Assembly: GCA_020055645.1 (NCBI GenBank)
Contig: CM034550.1
Location: 21,050,880-21,114,879, forward strand
Source of the DNA: Tomocerus qinae
Lineage: Eukaryota > Arthropoda > Collembola > Entomobryomorpha > Tomoceridae
Direction of reading: 5' to 3'
DNA: 64,000 bases
The notes under the pieces were generated by a model, which saw nothing but the letters and a program-made list of their open reading frames with translations, had not been told where the DNA came from and ran no database searches. This document shows, in pieces, positions 56,223-64,000 of this stretch. How positions within the stretch are numbered: the stretch's first letter is position 1; each line of letters opens with the position of its first letter. A program made the position numbers and the translations under genes.

Positions 56223-57163
56223 TATAGTTTACCAGAGCTTTTCAGTGAAATGCAATGTTGAGTGTAGCGTAAAAAAGAGTCGGGAGAGATAATTCAAGTT
56301 TTTCTAACTTTATGTTAGTTGAGTTTGAGTTACGCTAGATATGTTGAATGGAATCCATTGGAATGGAGTTACAGATAAGTACTTACCCATTATACGCAAA
56401 CTTACTATTCTCCTACAGTAATGCTTTGCGAGGCAACAATCTGCTTTAAGATTTAACAATGTCTAAGATATACTCCATATAAAAGTATTTGTTTAAGAAA
56501 AGGGTGAGATATATCTAAGAAAAGAAAAGCTAAGTAAAGCAAGAAGGGAAAAATGTGCAACTTGGGTGAAAATTCCGACACTTTTCTATGTTGACGACTA
56601 ACATCTCTAAATGTGTAACTACAGAGATAGTTGGTTTTAGTTCCCAACATGTGAAGAGTGCTAAATAGGATTTTAGGGCTAGATAGAGAGGTGGGAGATG
56701 TGACGTAATGTGATGTAACATGAAGAAACGAAGTGGGAGACAGACCATCGGAGTAGTTTCTCTTAAAACTCTCTTTTGTCCTTGTCTCTTACTTCTGTTC
56801 TTGTCATCATTCTTGTGTATATAATTAGTACACAGAGTGTACATCCTACTAGATGTGTATACAGAAGTCAATTGTGTAAGTGTACACAAGTCTGTGAATT
56901 GCCTATCCCAAAAGTGTCAGTTCTCTCATATGTAACTATATAGATGTGTGTGCACTGTATTTAGCCCAGTCGTTTGAATTTCTTGAGTGAGTTGTCTCAT
57001 CTTGTCTTCTTGTCGTGTCTTGCTTTGTCTCTTATGAATTGCTTCGTGTTTCTGCCTCTATCTCCCCACTATACAACTCAAAAAGATACATTTTAACTCG
57101 CTATAGCCAACGATAAGACGTGTAGCTAAATGTAATAGCCTTCAGCTCTCCTTTGCGTGCATA
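56223..57163. other. Host sequence upstream of the retrotransposon, no gene recognised
   Basis: Contains a run of CTTGT/CTTCT/TTGTC pentamer-like words at 57000-57031 and unremarkable AT-rich DNA. The minus-strand frames here (up to 119 codons at 56530-56889) have no recognisable domain. Confidence 0.55.
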
Positions 57164-57168
57164 TACAG
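57164..57168. repeat. Target site duplication, left copy
   Basis: TACAG immediately before the 5' LTR, matched by TACAG immediately after the 3' LTR. A 5-bp duplication fits staggered cutting by a BEL/Pao integrase and shows that both LTRs belong to one insertion event. Confidence 0.9.
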
Positions 57169-57632
57169 TGTTACCGGGGCAAGCTGAAACTAGCAATACC
57201 AAGGACGGCGAAGCAGAAACGTTAGGCTCAGGTCTGCCTGACGTTAGAAGGAGAAGCGTGCGGCTAAGAGGAAAAAGAGAGAAAAAAGGAGAGTTGGCTT
57301 GAAGCATCGTGCGAGTGAAGACGTACAGTGAGCTAGGGTCCGGCATTTTAGTTAATTTAATTTGTCGTAAAATTATCATTATCATTTCGGATAAACTTGT
57401 GTTATTTTTCAATTGTAATTAATTGATTTGGTGAAGGGAAATAAATTAGTTAAATTTATTTCTCGTTTTTAAAGTATTTATTGATAGGGAGCTGCAAAGC
57501 ATAAGACCCATCACCAGTAGGCCATAAAGTTAGGTCAAAAGTCAAAGTCAAAGTAAGCTAGGAAAGTTAAAGCATAAATATATTTGCGCGGTGATTGCCA
57601 AGCTATCGAGGAGAGGTGGTCGCCCGCAAACA
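57169..57632 (+). repeat. 5' long terminal repeat
   Basis: 464 bp, TG...CA ends. The left boundary is set where the upstream flank (ending ATACAG) stops matching the sequence before the second copy (ending GAGATA). The right boundary is set by the CA before the primer binding site. Its first 134 bp repeat the end of the pol coding frame, because that frame terminates inside the LTR. A candidate polyadenylation signal AATAAA is at 57440-57445. U3/R/U5 borders and the promoter cannot be placed from sequence alone. Confidence 0.96.
57440..57445 (+). terminator. Candidate polyadenylation signal in the 5' LTR
   Basis: AATAAA hexamer about 190 bp before the end of the LTR; the identical hexamer in the 3' LTR would be the functional one. 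Whether cleavage happens downstream of it is not visible from sequence. Confidence 0.35.
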
Positions 57633-57708
57633 TTGGTCCTTCGCAGTCGAATCTACAAGTTCTGTGGAAAAGTTCAAGAAATTTGTGAAAATTTTGTGAA
57701 AATTAAAG
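57633..57708 (+). other. Retrotransposon leader between 5' LTR and gag-pol start
   Basis: Short leader of 76 bp that holds the primer binding site and then AT-rich sequence. An in-frame TGA at 57697-57699, four codons before the ATG at 57709, supports 57709 as the true start. The start has an A at -3, favourable for eukaryotic initiation. Confidence 0.7.
57634..57651 (+). promoter_or_regulatory. Primer binding site for tRNA-primed reverse transcription
   Basis: TGGTCCTTCGCAGTCGAA begins one base after the 5' LTR. The TGG start is the complement of a tRNA 3' CCA end, as expected for a minus-strand primer site. I cannot assign the tRNA. The complement contains TTCGA, as a tRNA T-loop would, but closer to the 3' end than in a standard tRNA, so perhaps only the first 10-12 bases pair. 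Confidence 0.8.
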
Positions 57709-60700
57709 ATGTCTGCCGATCAAGCCCAGACTGAAGAAAGAAAGAGTCGTCGTGTAGCAGGTGAAAAACCAGAATTTTCCAGCCTAAAGATACTCCCAAG
57801 GGTAAGACGACAGAAATTGTTCGTGGAGAATACACCGACGACAAACGAGCCACCGATGAATAAGGAGCAGTTGGAAGTGTCCCCGAAGTCTGCAGGTCGG
57901 ATTGGTTCATCAGAGAAGTCACACAGGAGTGTGAAAAGTCAAAAACTAAACGCCAGGATGAAAACCATGCTGGAATTAGCCAAGCTGCAGGACGAAGAAG
58001 ATGAGGTAGAAAAACGAAGATTAGACCGCCAAAGAAATCTCCTTCGCCTACAGCTGGAATTGACAGAGTCAAGAATTGAGGATGGTGATGACTCACAAGA
58101 GCTAAGTAGTGACGACGATTTTGAAACTGTCGACGATAAAGACGAAAGTGTTCAAAGTTGGGTTGATGATGTGCCGGATACGCCCCCACACCATTCAACT
58201 CAAATTAACGACGGTGGACAAGAACCAGAAGGAGGGACAAGTGACAACTCAAAAGAGCAACAACCACCACCGCAACCAGTGGAAACTCCTCCAGCAAGTA
58301 ATGGACCCCTTGAGGTAATGGCTCAAGCTATTCTTCAAATTATGAATAAACATAGTGATAATAATACGGGGGGAGGAGACATGAAGAAGTTCGTGGCCAG
58401 GCAGTCACTGGCGAAAGACTTGCCATTTTTTAATGGTGAAGCAGAGGACTGGCCGATGTTCCACGAAGCATACAAAATGACAACAGAAACTTGTCAATTT
58501 AATAACGCCGAAAATCTCCTTCGTCTGCAACGATGCCTGAAGGGAAGAGCCAAGGAAGCCGTGCAATCGTTGTTGACAGTGCCTGACAATGTTGATCAAG
58601 TAATGAAAAATTTGGAAAAGCTATTCGGAAAGCCAGGTAACATTGTAAAAGCCTTAATTGAAAAAGCTAAGAAAATTCCTTCGCCGAGGGAGGATAAGCC
58701 AGCAACACTGATTGAGTATTCTTGTGCCATTGTAAATCTTGTGACTACAATGAAGACACTGAAAGAAGAAGGCCATCTAAAGAACCCGCAATTGTTGGAG
58801 GATTTAGTTGAAAAGCTCCCGTGCAACTTAAAGCTCCGTTGGGGTGAAGTAAGTTTTGACAAAGGGCCAGGGGTCAATTTAGAAGACTTTTCAACCTTGA
58901 TGGCAAAAATCGCAGACGCCGCAGGATGTCTCAAGATGTCAGGTTTGTCTGTCGATTCTAAAAAAAAAGATGAAAAGAGGAATTTTAAATCAAAAAGCAA
59001 AGATAATATTCTCACTGCTGCGGAAAAGACTACAGACAGTGAAGAAGAAAAATGCGCCTTGTGCCATAAGAAAGATCATATTATTGACCTGTGTAGAATC
59101 TTTTTGAAGAAAACGGTGAAACAAAGAAGCGAATTTGCCAGAGATAAAAGGCTTTGTTTTCTTTGTTTGAAGCTTGGCCATAATTCTTCGGAGTGCCCTG
59201 TGGAGACAGGATGTGGAAAAGATAAGTGCAATTTACGTCATAATATTTTATTGCATTACCCGACAAGAGTGCAAAAAGAAAAAGTGCCGGAAGAGAAAAC
59301 AGAAACAGCTGAATCAACTCTCACCGTAAGATATCAACCGACGAGAATTATGTTGTGTGTTGTTCCTGTAATTTTGAAAAGTGGATATCGTGAACTGCGA
59401 ACATACGCACTATTGGATCAAGCATCAACAGTTACGCTGATGTCAGCTGCAACTGCTGATTTTCTGAAGTTAAAAGGAAGTAAGAAGACACTCAATATGA
59501 ATTGGGTGCGCCCTACAGACAGAGGTGGAGTGGAAGTCGAAGTAGCTTCTCTGGATATTCTCGACGGTAAGAAAGCGAATTGTTTCCAGAGAAGAATCGT
59601 CAATGTGATGAAAGACCTTGAGCTGCCTACTCAAACAGTGGATATGGAGAAATTGTGTGCAAAATGGAACCACTTGTCTGAGGTAGAGCTTCAATCTCTT
59701 AAAGCAGCCAAGCCAACCATTTTAATTGGACAAGACAACGGTGATTTAATCTTGTCAAGAGAAGTTATTGCGGGAAAAGGAAATGTTCCAGCTCTAACAA
59801 GAACCAAACTGGGATGGTGTGTCCACGGGAATGCAAGTGAGTTGAAAGGAAGAGTAGATTTGGATTACACCTATCATGTTTACAGTCGGAGTGAAAAGGA
59901 TGATGTTCTACATCAATTAGTAAAGGACTCTATGAAGACGGAGACGTTTGGAGTCAATCTAAAGTGTGACAAGCCACGATCAAGGGAAGATATTCGTGCT
60001 CGTGAAATTATGGATGCTACAGTGAAACGAGTAGAAGATCGCTGGGAGACCGGACTGCTGTGGAGGAAAGACAATCCTCAACTTCCGGAAAGTAAGAATA
60101 CAGCATTAAAGAGATTGCATACTATTGAGAGGAAGATGGACAAAGACCCAGCTTACTCTTTCCAGTATTGCCAGAAGATTCAAGAGTATGTGGACAAAGG
60201 ATACGCAAGAAAGTTATCCCCAGAAGAAGCAAAGGAAGAAAATCCAAAGACTTGGTATCTTCCACATTTCGGAGTCGTCAATCCTCAGAAGCCTGGAAAA
60301 GTCAGATTGGTATACGATGCAGCTGCCAAGAGCCACGGTACAAGTCTGAATGACGAACTGATGATTGGACCCGACATGTTGTGTTCATTAGTCGGAGTTT
60401 TATTCAAATTTCGACAAAGCCGAATCGGGTTCTCAGGGGACATTGCCGACATGTTCCACCGAGTTCTCGTGAGATACGAAGATGTGTGCGCGCAGCGGTT
60501 TCTCTGGAGAGGAACTGATCGTGACCGAGAGCCTGACGTAATGCAGATGGAAGTGATGACTTTTGGAGCAGCATGTTCACCAACACTGGCCCAAGAAGTC
60601 AAGAATAAAAATGCTATGAGATTTCAAGAAAAGTATCCAGACGCAGTGAATGCAATAATTAATCGCCACTACGTAGACGATTATCTGGATAGTGCTAAGG

Positions 60701-60858
60701 ATGAAGAAAGTGCGTTATTACGAATAAAGCAAGTTATGGAAATACATGCAAGTGGCGGATTTCGAATAACTAGATGGTGTTGTAGTTCTTCGGAGCTGCT
60801 AAAGAAAATTCAGAAGGAAGAATCAAAATATTCCCCTCAAAGTGAGTTGTCTTTATGA
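57709..60858 (+). CDS. BEL/Pao Gag-peptidase-reverse transcriptase polyprotein, ends at an in-frame TGA
   Basis: The 1049-codon frame carries the first part of the retrotransposon polyprotein. Residues about 80-150 form a charged, coiled-coil-like stretch, followed by a Pro/Gln-rich segment. Residues about 228-375 match the Gag DUF1759 type. Two zinc knuckles of form CX2CX4HX4C start at C449 and C483, with a further Cys/His cluster after them. The aspartic peptidase (DUF1758 type) has its catalytic Asp at D570 within ALLDQAS; the residues after the Asp are QAS rather than the usual S/T-G-S/T. The conserved ILIGQDN and RTKLGWCVHG blocks follow. Reverse transcriptase begins near residue 855, with motif A Asp at D911 (GDIADMF) and the YVDD box at 988-991. 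Typical BEL/Pao pol continues uninterrupted into RNase H. Here TGA at 60856-60858 stops it in the variable linker after the RT palm, and the same frame stays open beyond. The start is the first in-frame ATG after an upstream stop. Confidence 0.93.
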   Translation: MSADQAQTEERKSRRVAGEKPEFSSLKILPRVRRQKLFVENTPTTNEPPMNKEQLEVSPKSAGRIGSSEKSHRSVKSQKLNARMKTMLELAKLQDEEDEVEKRRLDRQRNLLRLQLELTESRIEDGDDSQELSSDDDFETVDDKDESVQSWVDDVPDTPPHHSTQINDGGQEPEGGTSDNSKEQQPPPQPVETPPASNGPLEVMAQAILQIMNKHSDNNTGGGDMKKFVARQSLAKDLPFFNGEAEDWPMFHEAYKMTTETCQFNNAENLLRLQRCLKGRAKEAVQSLLTVPDNVDQVMKNLEKLFGKPGNIVKALIEKAKKIPSPREDKPATLIEYSCAIVNLVTTMKTLKEEGHLKNPQLLEDLVEKLPCNLKLRWGEVSFDKGPGVNLEDFSTLMAKIADAAGCLKMSGLSVDSKKKDEKRNFKSKSKDNILTAAEKTTDSEEEKCALCHKKDHIIDLCRIFLKKTVKQRSEFARDKRLCFLCLKLGHNSSECPVETGCGKDKCNLRHNILLHYPTRVQKEKVPEEKTETAESTLTVRYQPTRIMLCVVPVILKSGYRELRTYALLDQASTVTLMSAATADFLKLKGSKKTLNMNWVRPTDRGGVEVEVASLDILDGKKANCFQRRIVNVMKDLELPTQTVDMEKLCAKWNHLSEVELQSLKAAKPTILIGQDNGDLILSREVIAGKGNVPALTRTKLGWCVHGNASELKGRVDLDYTYHVYSRSEKDDVLHQLVKDSMKTETFGVNLKCDKPRSREDIRAREIMDATVKRVEDRWETGLLWRKDNPQLPESKNTALKRLHTIERKMDKDPAYSFQYCQKIQEYVDKGYARKLSPEEAKEENPKTWYLPHFGVVNPQKPGKVRLVYDAAAKSHGTSLNDELMIGPDMLCSLVGVLFKFRQSRIGFSGDIADMFHRVLVRYEDVCAQRFLWRGTDRDREPDVMQMEVMTFGAACSPTLAQEVKNKNAMRFQEKYPDAVNAIINRHYVDDYLDSAKDEESALLRIKQVMEIHASGGFRITRWCCSSSELLKKIQKEESKYSPQSELSL

Positions 60859-62643
60859 AAGGAGTTCGAGGCTGGTACGGAGCTACCTATTGAACGAGTG
60901 CTGGGATTGAAGTGGAATCCTAACAGTGATACTTTTGGATTTTCGCTGAAGCTTCCAAAAGTCAATCGGGAGATTTTGAATGGACTCAAGACTCCTACGA
61001 AAAGAGAAGTTTTAAGTTTGGTAAGCTCTATCTTTGATCCGTTGGGTTTCGTCTCACATTTCACCGTCAGAGCCAAGATATTGCTGCAGGATGTCTGGCG
61101 AGGAGGAATTGGGTGGGATGACGAGCTACCAAATAATATTGATGTGAAGTGGAAGAATTGGCTGAAATGTCTACAGCAAATTACCAAAGTTGAAGTTCCA
61201 AGATGCTACTGTGGAGATATGGAAATTGCAAGCTCAAGAGAACTTCACGTCTTCTGCGATGCCAGTGAGCAGGCATTTGCAGCTGTGGCCTATTTAAAGA
61301 CAAATGTAGAAGATGAAGTTGTGGTTTCGCTTGTGGCTGCCAAGACCCGAGTTGCACCTCTTAAACCGTTATCTATTCCGAAGTTAGAGTTGCAAGCAGC
61401 CATAATGGGAATTAGACTAGTGCAAACAATAAAAGAAGAACACAGCTTAGAAATTAACAAAGTGTTCTACTGGACTGACTCAAGAACGGTACTCTGCTGG
61501 ATACGCTCTGAGGTGAGAAAGTACAAACCTTTCGTCAGCCACAGAATTGGTGAAATTCTTGAGACATCGGATGTCAGTGAGTGGAGATGGATTCCAACAA
61601 AATTGAACGTCGCAGATGATGCAACCCGGGATTGTGAAGAACCTGAATTTTCTCCAGAAAGTCGTTGGTTTACCGGCCCATCATTTCTGAAATCTCCAGC
61701 GTCTGAGTGGCTTCAAGAAAAGGAACCAGAGAGTGAAAGTGACCAGGCGAATGAAGAGCTAAAGAATGAATTCTGCAATTTATTGATTGCACCTAATATC
61801 TTCGATTCTGCTATGATGAATAAGTTTTCAACTTGGAGCAAGTTGATTCGAATGACAGCTTGGTTTCTCCGATTTTCAAGAAATTGCCGAGTAATTAAAG
61901 CTGAAAGAAATCTACAGGTGTCGTTAGTGCCCAGTGAATATGAAGCAGCTGAAGCAGTGTGGATTAAGAAGTCTCAGCAAGAATCATTTCAGTTGGAGCT
62001 TGCAGCATTAGCAAAGGGAAAGTCTCTGCCAAAAGAAAGTCGACTCCTAATGCTGTCACCTGTCGTGGATTCAAATGGAATATTAAGAGTGAATGGGAGA
62101 ACAAATAAATCTCCTGATCTGACGGAGGATGCCAAGCAGCCTATCATTCTTGACCCAAGGAGTAAATATACAGTGATGCTCATTCATCAATATCATGTGG
62201 ATGCAAGACACCATGGACAAGAACGAGTAGTGAATGAGCTGCGACAACGTTTTTGGATCTTGGATGTTCGTACAGCAGTTAGAAAAGCGTGGAATAACTG
62301 CTTGATTTGCAAGATAAAAAGAGCCAGGCCGGCAAATCCTATCATGGGATTGCTGCCATCTTATCGAGTCTCGAGACCGGAAAAACCTTTTGCCGAAACG
62401 GGTGTGGACTATTTCGGCCCAATGGAAGTGACCATTGGAATACGCAGAGAGAAGAGGTATGGTGTACTCTTCACTTGCTTAAGTACCAGAGCCGTGCATC
62501 TAGAAGTAGCAGCGTCTCTAACCACGGATTCGGCTATCATGGCCATCAAGAGAATGATAGCAAGAAGAGGAAATCCAAGGAGGCTCCACAGTGACAACGG
62601 AACTAATTTCCGGGGAGCAGATGTCGAATTAAAGAAGTCTTGA
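60859..62643 (+). pseudogene. Continuation of BEL/Pao pol: RT end, RNase H, integrase N-terminal half
   Basis: Same reading frame as the preceding gag-pol segment, separated from it only by one TGA codon. No ATG is near its beginning, so it is an internal piece of pol rather than a separate gene. The BEL/Pao block LPIERVLGLKW opens it. RNase H-like residues are the Asp in FCDAS (codon 61258-61260) and the Asp in WTDS (61477-61479). The usual NPADLATR-like motif appears as NVADDATRD. The integrase zinc-binding region has His residues near 62184-62210 and Cys codons at 62299 and 62308. Two integrase catalytic Asp follow, in GVDYFGP (62407-62409) and HSDNGTNF (62593-62595). The frame then meets TGA at 62641-62643, while the homologous protein clearly continues one frame over. 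Expression would need stop-codon readthrough or trans supply. Confidence 0.9.
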
Positions 62644-63448
62644 AGATTTCGACCAAAGAAAATTTTTAGAAGATTTAACCCCCAGGGGGATTGAGTGGCA
62701 TTTCATGCCGCCATCAGCGCCACATATGAATGGGAGTTGGGAACGTCTCGTGCGGTCGGTGAAAGTGGCCCTCAAAGCCATTCTAAAGGAGATAGCACCC
62801 AGAGAAGAAACTCTACATACTCTGATGTTAGAAGCGGAAAGCATCGTGAACAGCAGGCCTCTGACTCACGTATCAGTGGATGTTAAGGATCAAGAAGCCC
62901 TTACACCCTATCATTTTCTGATTGGGACAGCAAGTGTATCGGCAATTCCGGTGGAAGTGACGGATCGGGATTTGAGCCTGAGAAATCAATGGAGGATTGC
63001 CCAGCGTTTGGCCGATCAATTTTGGAAACGCTGGATTAAGGAGTACTTACCTACTCTTACCAGAAGAACGAAGTGGAATGAACTTACTAGACCAGTCAAA
63101 ATTGGAGACGTAGTAATCGTGGTTGATGGAAACCTTCAACGGAATTTGTGGCCGAAGGGAATCATTACTGCAGTTTATCCCGGAAAAGACGGTGTTGTGC
63201 GTGTGGTGGACGTGAAAACTTGCAGCGGTACTTACCGAAGACCAGTTGTCAAGATTTGCGTTTTGGACGTCTCTGGAGTGGATGAACCCCAGGATTCGCC
63301 ACTGGGGGGAGATATGTTACCGGGGCAAGCTGAAACTAGCAATACCAAGGACGGCGAAGCAGAAACGTTAGGCTCAGGTCTGCCTGACGTTAGAAGGAGA
63401 AGCGTGCGGCTAAGAGGAAAAAGAGAGAAAAAAGGAGAGTTGGCTTGA
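62642..63448 (+). pseudogene. C-terminal end of BEL/Pao pol: integrase catalytic Glu and DUF5641, shifted frame
   Basis: This frame is offset by one base from the upstream pol segment and takes over exactly where that one stops. Its first codons give a typical integrase stretch leading to PPSAPHMNG. The third catalytic residue is the Glu of SWERLV (62741-62743), about 49 codons after the second Asp, normal spacing for BEL/Pao integrases. From about 62960 a DUF5641-like segment follows (NQWRIAQRLADQFW, then an SH3-like stretch to KICVLD). The last 134 bp, ending at TGA 63446-63448, lie inside the 3' LTR and encode a basic tail. The polypurine tract at 63304-63312 is also within the frame. An internal ATG at 62705 is unlikely to be a real start, because it would cut the integrase core. 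Confidence 0.88.
63304..63312 (+). promoter_or_regulatory. Polypurine tract, plus-strand primer site
   Basis: A run of nine purines (six G, then AGA) ends two bases before the 3' LTR. This is the position expected for the RNase-H-resistant plus-strand primer. The tract lies within the pol reading frame, so it is both coding and a replication signal. Confidence 0.75.
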
Positions 63449-63778
63449 AGCATCGTGCGAGTGAAGACGTACAGTGAGCTAGGGTCCGGCATTTTAGTTA
63501 ATTTAATTTGTCGTAAAATTATCATTATCATTTCGGATAAACTTGTGTTATTTTTCAATTGTAATTAATTGATTTGGTGAAGGGAAATAAATTAGTTAAA
63601 TTTATTTCTCGTTTTTAAAGTATTTATTGATAGGGAGCTGCAAAGCATAAGACCCATCACCAGTAGGCCATAAAGTTAGGTCAAAAGTCAAAGTCAAAGT
63701 AAGCTAGGAAAGTTAAAGCATAAATATATTTGCGCGGTGATTGCCAAGCTATCGAGGAGAGGTGGTCGCCCGCAAACA
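63315..63778 (+). repeat. 3' long terminal repeat
   Basis: 464 bp; I found no difference from the 5' copy by direct reading. It begins at TGTTAC immediately after the purine tract and ends with AAACA just before the target duplication TACAG. It contains the last codons of pol, with stop TGA at 63446-63448. A candidate AATAAA polyadenylation signal at 63586-63591 is the counterpart of the one in the 5' LTR. Confidence 0.96.
63586..63591 (+). terminator. Candidate polyadenylation signal in the 3' LTR
   Basis: AATAAA hexamer downstream of the pol stop codon, where the element's transcript should be processed. It is the only AATAAA I noticed in the LTR, but the hexamer is common in AT-rich DNA. 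Confidence 0.45.
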
Positions 63779-63783
63779 TACAG
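63779..63783. repeat. Target site duplication, right copy
   Basis: TACAG directly after the terminal CA of the 3' LTR, identical to 57164-57168. The host sequence resumes with a Y-rich ACT-repeated stretch. Confidence 0.9.
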
Positions 63784-64000
63784 TTACTACTACTACACCC
63801 AATACTTTATGTGACATTATCGTATCTTCTCTATAAGCAAAGTTGTGATCCGGAGAGGAGTAAAGGTTTCCCCCCGATTGCTCCCTACAAATTACAATCT
63901 CGTAAGACGACAAGGAGTTAAGAACAGTGCAATGAACACAAAACGAAACGCAACACGTGCTAAATATTTCAACTGAAATCCCCTACAGTTAAGAGAACAG
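63784..64000. other. Host flank downstream of the retrotransposon
   Basis: Host sequence resumes after the target duplication. It holds no recognisable gene or repeat in the 217 bases available. Confidence 0.6.

Larger units (their letters stand above)
57169..63778 (+). mobile_element. Full-length BEL/Pao LTR retrotransposon, recent insertion
   Basis: Directly seen: two 464-bp direct repeats at 57169-57632 and 63315-63778 that I read as identical along their whole length, both starting TGTTAC and ending AAACA (4-bp inverted ends TGTT/AACA). The element is flanked by the 5-bp duplication TACAG. A primer binding site follows the 5' LTR after one base, and a G-rich purine tract lies just before the 3' LTR. 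The internal region encodes a single Gag-Pol frame in the order Gag, peptidase, reverse transcriptase, RNase H, integrase. DUF1759, DUF1758 and DUF5641-type segments together are diagnostic of the BEL/Pao lineage rather than Ty3/Gypsy or Ty1/Copia. No envelope-like frame exists, because pol ends inside the 3' LTR. The pol frame is interrupted twice, so the copy is probably not autonomous. The interior is visibly richer in G+C than the flanks. Identification to superfamily is firm; the family name is not known to me. Confidence 0.97.

Noticed and set aside
57101-57412. 103-codon minus-strand frame spanning the start of the 5' LTR, repeated almost entirely at 63232-63558
   Set aside because: The near-duplicate arises only because both copies lie in the identical LTRs; it is antisense to the pol tail and has no recognisable motif.
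57674-58198. 174-codon minus-strand frame opposite gag
   Set aside because: It lies antisense to well-supported Gag coding sequence and has no domain of its own; it is a by-product of the codon usage on the other strand.
62705-63448. Separate gene starting at the ATG at 62705
   Set aside because: Family-typical integrase residues are encoded upstream of that ATG in the same frame, so it is an internal Met of pol and not a start.
1-64000. CRISPR arrays, operons, rRNA genes, riboswitches
   Set aside because: No regular spacer-repeat array, no bacterial gene clustering and no recognisable rRNA or riboswitch core was seen; the window is eukaryotic in character.

Overview
The window is AT-rich eukaryotic DNA, most likely from an arthropod and probably an insect. 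That rests on a BEL/Pao-type LTR retrotransposon, on long intergenic sequence without recognisable genes, and on the absence of any bacterial gene organisation. No host gene could be identified, so the species is not called.

Positions 1-57163 look like a gene desert. Open frames there are short (at most about 130 codons), overlap in several frames and resemble no family I know. Their lengths are what stop-codon statistics predict for DNA this AT-rich. The desert does contain structure: a three-copy degenerate tandem repeat with a period near 148 bp (25326-25765); a 378-bp segment bounded by ~30-bp imperfect terminal inverted repeats (35226-35603); a smaller inverted repeat (56130-56222); patches almost lacking G or almost lacking C on the + strand, including 129 nt without any G at 25112-25240; and many short words repeated with a 5-bp period. 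One small minus-strand frame (5220-5438) is unusually rich in cysteine and has acceptor-like pyrimidine tracts. It is a weak exon candidate.

Positions 57169-63778 are a complete BEL/Pao LTR retrotransposon of 6610 bp on the + strand. It has two 464-bp LTRs that appear identical base for base, TG...CA ends, a 5-bp target duplication (TACAG), a primer binding site 1 nt after the 5' LTR and a G-rich purine tract before the 3' LTR. The single Gag-Pol reading frame runs Gag (DUF1759), zinc knuckles, aspartic peptidase (DUF1758), reverse transcriptase (YVDD), RNase H, integrase (HHCC plus DDE) and DUF5641, and ends inside the 3' LTR. There is no env.

The pol frame is broken twice, by an in-frame TGA after the reverse transcriptase (60856-60858) and by a frame change inside the integrase core (about 62639-62643). 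The identical LTRs indicate a very recent insertion. The copy is therefore either newly dead, mobilised in trans, mis-assembled, or (less likely) uses recoding. Positions 63784-64000 are host flank with no recognisable gene.
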